DNA from: Halichondria panicea
Taxonomy: Eukaryota > Porifera > Demospongiae > Suberitida > Halichondriidae
Length of the DNA: 64,000 nt
NCBI RefSeq assembly: GCF_963675165.1
Contig: NC_087381.1
Span: 682,001 to 746,000 of the forward strand
Direction: 5' to 3'
A model generated the notes under the pieces. That model worked only from the letters and a program-made list of their open reading frames with translations. It did not search any database and was not told where the DNA came from. Positions 1 to 20,700 of this stretch are shown piece after piece (the stretch's first letter is position 1; each line of letters begins with the position of its first letter). The position numbers were made by a program, and so were the translations under genes.

Positions 1-681
1 ATAGCTATAACATCATGATTTTCTTATTTGGGAATAAAACAGTATATACCTCTAGCCAATTAGATGGCAGGATTTAAAGCTGACATGTATTGATATGATT
101 ATGCATGTATGAACATAATACCATGGACAACTATATGTAGCTGCATGCCCCTTATTAGTACAACCAGTAGGTTGTACATAGGGTTGACAGTGCAGTTGTG
201 TGTGTTTTCAATTATTGCACAAATTTTGATATATACAGAGTATATATATATACAAACTAGAAATGCATGTGCACGAGAATAGTCTCTATATATAATTTGT
301 GTTGAGTTCGACCTTCATAAAGTTGTCATAACTTTGTCATACTTCACTGAAATTTCTGATTCCCTGTTAAAAAGCCCTTCTATATCTATATGCTGTAGAG
401 CTGGTAAGCCGGGGCCGAACTAGACTTTAGTAAAATTAGCGTATGTGGATGTCTCATAATTATTGGTTTGAACTCTCATGCACTGCATGCAGTTATATAC
501 AGAGCTATAGTGCACTGCATGAATGGCTACAGATGATATTGAATGATAATGAATAACAAATTTAGTGCAATTATTGCACACTTAATTGTGCAATAATTAT
601 AACTAAAGTACATGCAGTCACTGCATTTGATGAATTTCATTGGCTGTAGGCCACATGATCAGTATTAAATTTTCAACGCAC
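1..681. other. intron of SRCR gene A, left edge
   Basis: I see no coding exon here. The stretch aligns by eye with the intron of gene B that lies between its second and third SRCR domains (about 5,330-5,770 and 8,470-8,950). The best shared stretches are around 49-75 and 425-480. If spacing is conserved, the next SRCR half-exon of gene A begins within a few bases left of position 1. A short inverted repeat containing TGCAATTATTGCACA lies near 567-605. Confidence 0.55.
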
Positions 682-2514
682 TTGTAGTACAGACCAAGGC
701 CACATCTTGTGTGTGGGTACAATCTTCAACTCCGATAGTGTTAGCAGGACACTCAATGAGTGCTCTCTCAGTTCCTGAGCAACGAAGCTCATCCAGCCAT
801 GTCCGACTGGAATTTGAAGACTGGGGGAAACTATTAAATGTAGGAAGTGATTATCCTAATCTTAGATCCCACTTGTGTGTGTTTAACAGGGAATTATGAG
901 CCATAATCTCATTCGGTATCTATGGTTATAGTGTCCCTCATCCCTCGGGCAAAGCCCTCGTGATATGGGACACTAGATACCTCATGCCCATGTACTATCT
1001 ATAACATAATAAAATTGGAAGAATACTATATAAATATGGATTCATGCATGCACCGGGCTAGAGTATAATTATCATAAAAGTGTACACTCACCCTAATGTT
1101 CCTACTCTTCCAAACTTAGTATAGTCTTCGTACCCCAGCTGACGACAAGCCACTCTTGCATCGTTTGGACTGAAGCTGTCATCACACACTGTTCCCCATT
1201 GATCATCATGAAACAAATCCAGTCTACCAGCGGATGGTATCCCACTGGTAGTAGCATTCACTAGTCTCAAAACTCCATCTAAATTAAGATATGAATTATA
1301 TATACACCTACTGAAAGTGTATAACATCACTCACTTATTGCACACACTAATCCCACATCGTCAGAACGGTCACAGTTATGATCTCCAATAGGATTTCGTG
1401 GGCAGTTTTCAAGTCTACTTTCGGAACCATTGCAGCGAAGGCCGTCCAACCATATCGGAGTGGATGCTGACACTATTAGGGCACTGTATACATGTGAAGA
1501 GTGGAATAATTTGGATTAATAATAGCATATACGCAAGCAAATCTATTGGTATATACTTACTTTCGTACAACCCCATAGGCTACGTAACCTTGGAAAACCA
1601 ACTGACGACAAGCCACAAGTGCACCGGTTGAACCAAATCCGTCCTGACACACTGTCCCCCATTGTCCATTGTAATATATCTCCAATCTACCACTTCTGCC
1701 TCCTGTTGAACCAGACGAATCTACCAGCCTCACATCTCCACTCAATTGCCCTGCATGCATGCATGCACGAAATGAACAACAACACTATCTTCAGATAAAA
1801 TTCAATATTAGTAAGCAAGCCGTCACTCACATAATCCTGGCTACTATATACTCCCTGATGAAATCTTGTTTGTACTAACTTCTTTATACTTTCAGTGTTG
1901 GCTCAATATAATCTTCATTATCACAGCTATTATAATAATAGTAGTCCTTGTGTATAATTATATCAACAATAATTATATTAGGTCAACGTCAATTCATTCA
2001 ATATACATGCAGTAGATCTGGCTCTCTGAAGTATTAATTGCCACTTCGATACCGGCCATTTGGTTTAGTATGAAATGCTAGTGTTTACTGCACAAATCTC
2101 TCCGAAATGCAGCCATGCAATATTGAAGCACCATGGCAGAGTGTTCGCTGTATTAGAACAACGAAAATTTCCCAGAAAAGTAAAAGTGCCCGATAAATTA
2201 GAAGATATACAGTACTATAATACTTAAATGTGCTTGTTTTATTGATACTGTCTTGTAGTAAGTACACAGCAAAAACACTTATGAGATGCATTGCATGTTG
2301 AGGACAGAGATATATACTATAATTTATATACTTCGAAGGAAACTTAATTCTTCAAAACTGTATGGTGCATTGTGTTGTTGTAGGCAGAAGAATTAACTGT
2401 AATATCGACCTGAAGTATATCTAGATCTATAAAATTAACATGCATGAGCTCACCTCCAGCAGCCCAAACCAGGCTCAGGACAGTGACTGACTTCCACAGC
2501 AAAAAATTCATCAT
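682..2514 (-). CDS. SRCR receptor gene A (5' part; runs off left edge)
   Basis: The signal exon is 2454-2514. It begins [18 protein letters not shown] and ends in phase 1 at a GTGAG donor. SRCR1 is split over 1561-1750 (carrying GQWGTVC and VACRQL) and 1335-1483 (W-L-D-G-L-R-C and further Cys). SRCR2 is split over 1092-1278 and 682-830. Phases are 1 / 2 / 1 throughout. Both domains most resemble the first two domains of gene B, so A is probably a B-like gene. SRCR1 has VCQDGFGSTGALVACRQLVF in place of the usual VCDD...[11 protein letters not shown], so it is somewhat diverged. The remaining ectodomain, the membrane helix and the tail lie left of the window. An in-frame ATG six codons upstream (MQEALP) could be an alternative start. 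The paired MM at 2509-2514 matches the other genes. A secreted or membrane role in extracellular recognition is inferred from the family. Confidence 0.8.
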
Positions 2515-3351
2515 TGGTAATGCTTCTTGCAATTCAGTATGGAGGTCACAGTTATGGATCTAATTGTGGAATTTATTTGTTTATAGTGCACGTGACTGAC
2601 TGTGCATATTTTAATCTTACAGGATTGACAGATCAAGTTGTTATTAATAACACATCCAATCCAATATGCCAGGTTTCTCTAAACCAAAAATCGACATTGA
2701 TGGCCTATTACACAATTTATCAGGGCCTACAACCACTCCAATATGTGAAAATAATGCGGGGAAAGACAATCATGCAGTATAGATCTATATCCATAATAAT
2801 TATTATGTCATACATTATTATATTGTTATTGTTGAATGCAAAGCGCTGAGCTATATAGAGGGCTTCTCAAATTATTATTATGCTGTACCATTATAGCGTG
2901 TAATTTTCGTGGGTTAAAACATTTACGTGGGAAAGCTGACCTCGATGAACATTTTCCCACAAAAATCTAGGCGTGGTTCACCAGAACACATGCAGTACAG
3001 TTCAACTGTTACTCACAAAAACTATAATCACTATAATGTTCAACTTCAACACATTTTTTACCCCATGAAAATTACCCGCTATAACGGTATAGCCAGCCAT
3101 GCAAGCATTTATTAGCTGTACCAGCAGTACGTACATGTAGCAAACTGTCGTAGTAATGTGGTTAGCATTTTATAGGTGACAGAACATATTAATTCGAATT
3201 GAAAGGGGGAAAAATTACAAAAAATCAACTATAAATGCAGCAGAATTTGAAATACTAATTTGCTATCACTATAATTAATTAAAGTTCACTACACTTTCAG
3301 TTTTTTTTTAATACTACTTGCATAGTGGGCGGTATTGTTATACCCACATGC
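2515..3351. other. spacer between genes B and A
   Basis: This spacer is the 5' flank of A and the 3' flank of B. It holds the 200-bp palindromic element at about 2,888-3,090. The sequence just upstream of the A start (GAATTGCAAGAAGCATTACC read on the minus strand) recurs before the starts of B, C, D and E and is probably 5' leader. I see no other gene. Confidence 0.6.
2888..3090. mobile_element. MITE, TATAGCGGGTAATTTTCGTGGG family, copy 1
   Basis: A roughly 200-bp non-coding element has inverted ends: ATAGCGTGTAATTTTCGTGGG on the left and the reverse complement of a close match on the right (CCCATGAAAATTACCCGCTAT). Related copies lie at 11,408-11,618, 21,863-22,070 and 45,555-45,765. There is no ORF. 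This fits a short non-autonomous DNA transposon. Confidence 0.65.
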
Positions 3352-12276
<8,925 letters not shown>

Positions 12277-12350
12277 TGGATGTTCTTTGCAATTCAATGC
12301 TATTTAAAAGCTAATCTGGCGCAGCATGCAGAGGCGCTTAGAGACATTAA

Positions 12351-12395
12351 AACGTCATGGGTGTGGTTAATGTCATTAACCACGCCCATGACGTT
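12351..12395. repeat. 45-bp palindrome
   Basis: The left arm AACGTCATGGGTGTGGTTAA pairs with the right arm TTAACCACGCCCATGACGTT around a 5-base centre, with one mismatch. It lies about 75 bp upstream of the gene B start. Confidence 0.9.
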
Positions 12396-12498
12396 AGCCT
12401 ACCTGGTTGTTGTCACTGATAGACAAAAAGTCCCAAGTGCGCTTAAGCAGAAAGATGTACTTTCACACACATGTGCATTAAATTCTTGTAGCAATGGC

Positions 12499-12577
12499 AA
12501 AAAATGGCTACACTTGCATCCAACACAGTTTCTCATAGCCTATGAGAAACTGCGTTGGATGTGTAGCCATTTTTTTG
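12499..12577. repeat. 79-bp near-perfect palindrome
   Basis: The left arm AAAAAATGGCTACACTTGCA continues with TCCAACACAGTTTCTCATAG. The right arm is its reverse complement with two mismatches and essentially no loop. It is likely a foldback element or cruciform-forming sequence. Confidence 0.9.
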
Positions 12578-13202
12578 ACATAGAAATTCGAATTTCCACA
12601 TGTATTCTATTACAAATATCCATGCAGTCGATCTATATCTTGTGCATGGTAGAACTTGAAAAGTGTACACAATTCACTGAATTGCACAATCATAATTATA
12701 CATGTAGTAGATATCTAGAACGTGTAGCCCGAGTGGAGTTAATGATACTCTATACTCAACTATTTAAACCCTCCCCTCGATCCTTAATTACCCATGCACT
12801 ATATAATATAATATACACGACAACAATTATAATTATGTCATAAAATAATAATTGTCATGAATAATTGTCGAATGTATAAAGCAGAACTATAATAGGGCTT
12901 TTTCTCAAATTACTGGAGTAGCCATGCCAGCAATGCAAGCATTTATAGCGTCTATACCAGCAGTACGTACATGTAGCAATCTGTCGTAGTAATCTGGTTA
13001 GCATTTTGTGCCAGATCTATCAAGATAACATAATTCGAATTGAAAGGGGGAAAATTACAAGAAATCAACTATAGCTAAATGCAGCAGAATTTGAAATACT
13101 AATTTGCTATCACTATAATAGTATCAAACAAATTGTTTAATTAAAGTTCACTACACTTTCAGTTAATACTACTTGCATAGTGGGTGGTATATACCCACAT
13201 GC

Positions 13203-16200
13203 TTATTCCGGATATGCTGGAGGGGCTTCTCCGCCAGACAGTTGTCCAGTGGGGTACTGAGCAGGGGGTGGTTGTTCTCCAGGAGGATAAGCAGCTGGGG
13301 GTTGCTGAGTGTACGCAGCTGGGGGTTGTTGAGTGTACGCAGCTGGGGGTTGCTGAGGGTAGGATGTGGGATAGGCGGCTGGAGTTTGCTGAGGATAGTA
13401 CTGGGGGTTAGCATATTGTCCAGTAGGGTAGGGAGCTGCTGATTGAGGAGGCGCATACATATTTTGAGGGGGTGCCTGATTCGAATATTGGGATTTTTGG
13501 TCCATGGATTGCTGCATGGGATAGGCTGTAGCCGTTTGTGTATTTGACCCAGTGACAACTACAGATGTTGACGCAGCGTTATTGACTACGGGAGTTGTGA
13601 GTTGGATGCGAGCCAGACGACGCCTTCTCCCCAGTAAACCACAGACCACAACGACAACCACGAAGAAGATGACGATAGGAATAGTCACTCCAATACCGAT
13701 AGAGACGCTGGACACCGGATATGTGTAAGAAGTAAATGCTGCATAAAAATAATATTTTTAGTACACTAGTGTCGATAAGCATGTCCAGTTTGAGATACAT
13801 ATATATAGAGCATATAATTATGTGTCATAGATATGCCAATTGCATTCATAGCTAAAAGCTATAGGTCTCAGCCATGCACATGCACATTAATTGATACACT
13901 ATTGACTCTTACATCCAGTGCAGGACAAGGCAATATCTTCAAAATGGGTGCAATCTTCATTTCCGATAGAGTTAGCAGGACAACTAATGAGTCTACTCTC
14001 AAATCCTGAGCAACGAAGATTGTCCAGCCATGTCCGAGTGGATGATGAAGCTTGGGAGAAACTATATATATAGGGGGAAATAATGACCTAAACCATTGCA
14101 AGCTGTATATTTCATTGAAACCCTACACAATAAATTCAATGGAAAGTCAATATAAGACTAATAATTATAGTTAACTCAAATGAGTTTACACACTCACTCA
14201 CCCTAGCGCTCCAACTGTTCCGTATCGAGTGTAGGTTGAGAACCCTAGTTGACGACAAGCCACCCTTGCATCATTTGAACCGAAACTGTCATCACACACT
14301 GTCCCCCATCGACTACTATAATAGACCTCCAGTCTACCAGAGGAGCCTCCTGTTTGGCCTGAGTTGCCTACCAGCCTCAGGTCTCCACTTGAAGGACCTA
14401 AATAGCACAATTCATTGCATTATCGGAGTGTAGCAAGTAATATAATCAATGGCGTATAAAAAGAGAGAGAGCATGTAGCTTATTGACTACCAAGCCATAT
14501 TATTATATGTACTGTCAGTACAATTTATTTTTAGATATTACTGTACTTTTCCATTGCTCCCTTTAGTTTTGCTCGCAAGCTGTTGCATGCTATAACGTGA
14601 GATCGAGCGTTATGGGAAATATCAGGCACAATCCCGAGGACTAGCTGCCTGTATAATGCATACAACATGTGGATTCTCATGCATTAGTTTATACCACGAC
14701 GATCCCTTTACCAAATCATGTCTTGAGGCTACGTGACCGCGTAATTAAAAACAACAACGTACCCTCGCAAAAATACACGCATCTTGAATGAAGTGTTTGA
14801 GCATGCCCAGTTAAAATGTGACAAGTTCACTACTCATTTTAGTGAAGAAAGCAGTTTAGTACATAGCTAGTTAGACTCTACTTCTTGCAAGACCAAGATA
14901 TTTTTAGTACGTCAGCGTCGATAAAGCATGTATCCGGTTTTGAAGCTAAAATAATACATAGACATGTGTCATTGAGATCTCTTACTTCCAGTGCAGACCA
15001 AGGCAATATCTTCTGAATGACTGCAATCTTCAATTCCGATAGCGTTAGCAGGGCAATTAATGAGTCTGCTCTCAGTTCCAAAGCAACCAAGATTGTCCAG
15101 CCATGTCCGAGTGAATGATGAAGCTGGGGAGAATCTATATACATATAGGGAAATGATTATCTAAACTATTGCACAAGCTGTATATAATAGTCTAAATTAT
15201 TGTTCTATGAGAAACTCTTTACAATAATTAGGGATAATACAATGGCAATTATAGTCAGTTAGGCTAATATATAGTTAACACTCACGTACCCTAGCGTTCC
15301 AACAGTTCCGTATCGCGGAGTGGAGGAGGTTGAGTACCCTAGTTGACGACAAGCCACTCTTGCATCATTTGAACTGAAACTGTCATCACACACTGTCCCC
15401 CATTGTCCTCTGTAATAGACCTCCAGTCTGCCAGAGGAGCCTCCTGAGTTGCCTACCAGCCTCAAGTCTCCACTTAATTGTCCTGTATGTGTATATGTGC
15501 AAACACAGAAATTATGAAAAAAACAGATTTTATGTCTTCTCTTAGGCCACATCACTCCCAGACATAATTGAAATGTTTAAGTAATTTTCGATTTGGTCAG
15601 CCTTACTCAGAGGAGGTATATATGACATCCGCTAGCCGCAGGAAGCATTTTACCATATCCAGGTCAACGTTCAATTGCATGTTACCTACCATTAGGTTGT
15701 CAATGCATAAAGTATTTAGCTATTTATAGCTGCCAAGAGTCTGCATGATTATAGTATACATAGTTTGATCTAGTATTGTTGAGTTTTAGTCTGTCAACTT
15801 TTTCTCTTTTAAGTTTCAAAGAAGTCTGTTGTGCTTATTATTGTATGAATATTCATCAATGCTATTTGCCGTGAATTGAGACAAGAGGGCATCAAAACCG
15901 CAAGTATATATTTATAGGCTGTTTTTTTTTATTAATTTATAAGAGCGTGCAGTAAGTATAATGGTATACTAAGCAAGCTTTCTTGGCATCTATACAGAGG
16001 ATTTCAAGTTGGTTGGCAGATGTTTAAAGTGCACTCAACCACGACCACACACTTTATGTTTGTTCCTACTAATGCAATTAGTGGTCATGGTTGACTGCAC
16101 ATCAACTTTAATTTTTGCCAACTTACCTGAAAATTAAACCTCTGTATAATTATGGGTACAGAGGTTTTCAGGTAAGTTGAAGAAATGCTCTTGAGTTTAA

Positions 16201-17250
16201 AGTGGATATACAGCACAATATACAGCAGTAATTTAATGCATGAGTAACTTTATACCCCCTGAAGCATTACCTGAATACCTCTTCTCACTAAAATGTATTA
16301 TCAGTAGGCACATGATCCCTCCCGCACATAATTGAGGTTAAATTAACTGATAAAATCTTAGAAGCTTCTAGGGCATCAATTTTATAATCTTTAATTTCAG
16401 CATTAATTACTGTTATTTCTTTCTATAGCTACTCTTTCATTGTTTTGATTGTGTATATCTACAGTTATAATATTATAATAAACAATGAAACAAATACAAG
16501 ACCTGCAGTAGCTATAGCTACAGCATTCTTTCTTATTGTTAATTACAGAGTATAATACGTACGTCAGATCTTGCTTAAAATAATGATGAAAGCCGTAATA
16601 TTATAAAGTTCTTAATTATACGAGTATAGGCCAGTATACATGTAACAGTGGCTATTAATTACACTGGCAAAACAATTGATTTGTGGGAATTAATGAATGT
16701 GTCTGTGTTCCTGTATGTATCAACAAGGGGAGTATTTTGAAGCCTCTCTTAAATACTAATGACACAATCATAATAGTAAGAGACCGGTACAACATTCTTT
16801 AAGCATGCATGCATGCAGAGAACGTTGATTCTTGTTCACCGAATACATACCAGTCTAACCAACTTTATTAGCAGAATCGATCATGCATGCACATGATCAA
16901 TCATACTGAGTAGAAGAGTAATACAAAATGGTAGCAATTGTGAACTATATAGTTTGACAGTCACAATAATGCGGACAGCATTGAACCTTTATAATAGTTC
17001 TATACCAAAAGACAGAGCTGTATGCTCATACACGTATACCTGTCTACGATCGTTTAAATTAATCTCTTATGTTGGATAGGTGCTTATAAGGCAGAAGAGT
17101 ATTTTTTCACTATAGCTGCTAATATAATTATAAGATATACCATTCATAAAATTATAGCAAATTTATAATAATTATACTTGAGGAAAGCTCACCTCCAACA
17201 GCCCAAACCAGGCTCAGGAAAGTGACTGACTTCCACAGTAAACAACTCAT
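13203..17250 (-). CDS. SRCR receptor gene C, 2 SRCR domains, TM, Pro/Tyr-rich tail
   Basis: Predicted 426-residue type I membrane protein. Exons: signal 17193-17250 ([19 protein letters not shown]; a single ATG, since the usual first one has become ACG); S1 15290-15482 + 14986-15134; S2 14202-14397 + 13913-14061; TM/tail 13203-13738. The S1 first-half donor is GTACGT rather than GTGAG; using the GTGAG four bases further on would break the frame. The last exon gives [18 protein letters not shown], a helix rich in Val/Ile/Phe, [28 protein letters not shown], repeats of AAYTQQPP, and the terminus [11 protein letters not shown], an intact PPxY candidate for WW-domain binding. Intron 1 (15483-17192) contains a compound palindrome near 16.0-16.2 kb. 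Confidence 0.9.
15990..16178. repeat. compound palindrome in intron 1 of gene C
   Basis: Three related arms are present. ACAGAGGATTTCAAGTTGG near 15,995 pairs inverted with CCAACTTACCTGAAAATTAA near 16,120. That arm in turn pairs with ACAGAGGTTTTCAGGTAAGT near 16,158. A middle pair (CTCAACCACGACCAC and GTGGTCATGGTTGA) lies inside. It is a probable foldback element. The rest of the intron shows no exon. Confidence 0.65.
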
Positions 17251-17711
17251 CGTTAGTAATGTTTCTTGCAATTCAGTGAAGTGTTAATACCATATAGTGA
17301 AAGTGAGTCTCACAAGTTATTATATTAAGTAGCCAGTATAGTGAAAAGTGAAAGTGATTATGATGGCGGCACCAATTGTTATTGCGCATGCGCACTAACC
17401 GAGTGTGCAATTAATAAGTGTGTCAGTGTGTGTGTGCTGCAGCCTGTGACTGTTCCAGGTGGAGAGCCCCCCCCCCCTCCACCAAAATTAATACAAATTC
17501 GTATTATATCGTCTTTTGAATACCAAATTGTTCACAGGTTTTTGTGATAAAACAACGACAGTCACACTAAAATATAACAAATGAGGGAGAACAGTAATTA
17601 TTATGCTACGTATTCAGCAAAATCTGATACTAATTTTCTAGCTATTACTATCAGTCGTACATTTCACTACTTTTAGTTTAATACGTCAATTTGTCTGAAC
17701 TTCAATATAGT
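17251..17711. other. short spacer between genes D and C
   Basis: Only about 460 bp separate the stop of D from the start of C. A TTTCTTGCAATTCAGTG leader match lies just upstream of the C start. There is a homopolymer C run at 17467-17476. No gene is seen. Confidence 0.6.
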
Positions 17712-20700
17712 TCAAATATGCTGGAGGGGCTTCTCCGTCAGACAAATATACAGTGCAGGGGGAGGTTGTTCAGTGGGGCACTGTTGTTGTTCTCCACGAG
17801 GATAAGGGGCTGGAGGTTGCTGAGTGTATGCGGCTGGGGATTGCTGAGGATAGGACGTGTGATACTGGGGGGCAGCATATTGTGCAGTCGGGTAGGGAGC
17901 CACTGGTTGAGGTGCATGCATATTTTGAGGGGGTGCCTGATTCGAATATTGGGGTTTTTGGTCCATGGATTGCTGCATAGGATAGGCTGTAGCCGTTTGT
18001 GTATTTGACCCAGTGACGACTACAGATGTTGACACAGCGTTATTGACTAGGGGACTCATGTACATCTTGCGAGCCAGACGACGCCTTCTACTCATTAAAA
18101 CACAGACCACGACAAAAATCACAACTATGATGATGACGATAGGAATAGTAACTCCAATACCGATAGAGACGCTGGACACCGAATATGATGTGTAAGAAGT
18201 AAATGCTGCATAAAAATAATTTGGTGCATGAGGATCGATAGCATATTTTAAATATATAAAGCGTATAATAGCTAGCGGGTATATTTGAGGGCATACAGTT
18301 TTCGCTGACTAAGCATGTACTGCAAACATATATAATATTATACTCATGAATTTAATATAATAATGCATGCATGCTGCAATAAGGACCTGAGGGACCTATA
18401 AAACGCAAGTCATTGCATGGCTATAATTAATGAATAATGAGTATCTACTCACTTGATTAAAACAAAACTGAAATGCATGCAGTTGCCTACTCCCATTAAC
18501 ATATTGGCTAGAAATGCAAGACACCATGCTTCTATAGTTAAATGCTTGAATGATCCGAATGATACAATGAACATACGAAACAAGATATATCCTTATCAGC
18601 TACAACTATACACGTGATGGTTTGGATAATAAACTTATATAGAAGTACCAGCACACGTAATACTAGCAATATTCTAATCTCTTCTTATATCATACTTGTA
18701 GTACTAATTTCAGTACAGATCAAGGCCACATCTTGTGAATGGGAGCAATCTTCAACTCCGATAGGGTTAGCAGGACAATTAATGAGTCTGCTCTCAGTTC
18801 CTGAGCAACGAAGCTCGTCCAGCCATGTCCGAGTGGTTAATGATGCTTGGGAGAAACTATAGGATAATCGCACTTTAGTGTGAAAGTATATACAAACTGC
18901 ATGTACTAATATAACAGTAGCACATCATGCGATGATCTGATTGTAAGTCAGTATAAAAGTAGTTTAACTCAATGATGAGCCTATAATACTCACCCTAGCT
19001 TTCCAACTGTTCCGTATCGTGGAGTGGAGGAGGTTGAGTACCCTAGTTGACGACAAGCCACTCTTGCATTATTTGGACTGAAATTTTCCTGACACACTGT
19101 CCCCCATTGTCCACTGTAATAGACTTCCAGTCTGCCAGAGGAGCCTCCTGTTAGGCTTGAGAAACCTACCAGCCTCAGGTCTCCACTTGAAGGACCTGAG
19201 GGACCTATAAAACGCAAGTCATTGCATGGCTATAATTAATGAATAGTAACTACTCACTTAATTATAAAACAAAACTGCATGGAATGCACTCGCCTACTCC
19301 CATTAACGTATTGGCTAGAAATGCAAGACATCATGCTTCTATAGTTAAATGCTTGCAAGATCCAAATGATACAATGAACATACGAAGCAAGATATATCCT
19401 AGCCTCGATTCCAGGCCGCGAAGAGAAAGGCGGCCTGGTATACTTTGTATGCGCATGCGCGAAATAATTGACAACAATTTCATCATACAAATTGTAAAAA
19501 AACGGACAAAGTTACAAAAAGGAAGAATACGTATGACAATGTGACCACAATGGCAGCTTTCAGAGACACTAATCAAAGTAGAATAATTATGCTGCAGCAG
19601 TGTCAGTCTGCCCTAAGACCCCAAATGTTGTAAGACAGGAAGTGCTACAAGTTCCCTCATGAATATATTAATGAGAACAGTTTTTCTTTGTTTCTGATAA
19701 AAGTAAAGGTTTTTAGAGCTATCTAAGTTGAAATATGTAATAAGAAGACAGTTTAACATACGATAAACACTTTAAAATATGAATTTGGGTCAAACTGGCA
19801 TTAAGTTGTGAAAACGATTGCGGAAAGTTCGAGAGTTTGAGCAAGCTGTTCACCATCAACGTAGCAAGCTAAAAATTGGTTGATCAAATCAAAAGGATCT
19901 AAATTACAACATATTCAAGGTAAATGCCATACAAATGAATGGTGTTTGCAAAGCAGTTACACAAACTTTGAAATAAATACACAACTTGGCAATAGCATAG
20001 AACACTTCATGAATGACTTCAAGCCTTCTAGCTTGCTGCTAAGCATGCACATGCATCAGATGCACTAGTTGATCCTTTAGGCAGTCTCTGGTTCCATTCA
20101 CATCTGGAGATATGCAGCCATGAGTTCCACCAACCACAGAGATTATTCAGAATGAGCTAACTTTGAGAGTTTGCGCAAGCTGTTCACACTATCTCAATCC
20201 AGTCCAAACTTGCTGAGTCAATACATTCCATATTGAACTAATTTATCTCCTAGTAACAAGTTCTAGTTCAGTAAATGGTCTGTGTTATGAGCTTTGGAAA
20301 TTCAGAAAAAATCACCCTTCACTACAATCTGACAGAGTTGTAGGGTGCATCATTATGAATCTCATTATATAATTATGAATTTCATTAAAACAATGTTTTT
20401 GTGATGTCATCCTTATGAATACCATTAAAATACTTGTGGTATGTATTTCCTGTCTTGTCTTGCAAATACTGAAAACTTGGGGGTCTTAGGGCAGACTGTG
20501 TTGCTTCTTCTAGCTCTGTTTATCAAAGAGACAGTTCAAGAAGGCCTCCCAGACAGTAGAGCTGCCAGCTAGGAAGAGTGGTTAACTCTTTAATACATCA
20601 GTAGATCTTGAGTGAATATTAAACTTCCCGAGTGTCGAGTTAAAGCTTATTAAAAGCTTTCAGGAGTAATCATTAGCTTCTTTATCTTCAGCAATGACTT

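Larger units (their letters stand above)
12277..13202. other. spacer between genes C and B
   Basis: This is the 5' flank of gene B and the 3' flank of gene C. It contains two perfect or near-perfect hairpins (12351-12395 and 12499-12577), a TTTAAA run just upstream of the B start, and further AT-rich sequence. No gene is seen; the 187-codon plus-strand ORF here reads through the palindromes and has no family features. Confidence 0.6.

Noticed and set aside
12280-12843. 187-codon plus-strand ORF
   Set aside because: It starts opposite the gene B signal exon, runs through two palindromes and shows no domain. It is probably random.
15285-15290. GTGAG donor at gene C domain 1
   Set aside because: Using it adds four bases and breaks the frame. 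The overlapping GTACGT keeps the phase and the total length.
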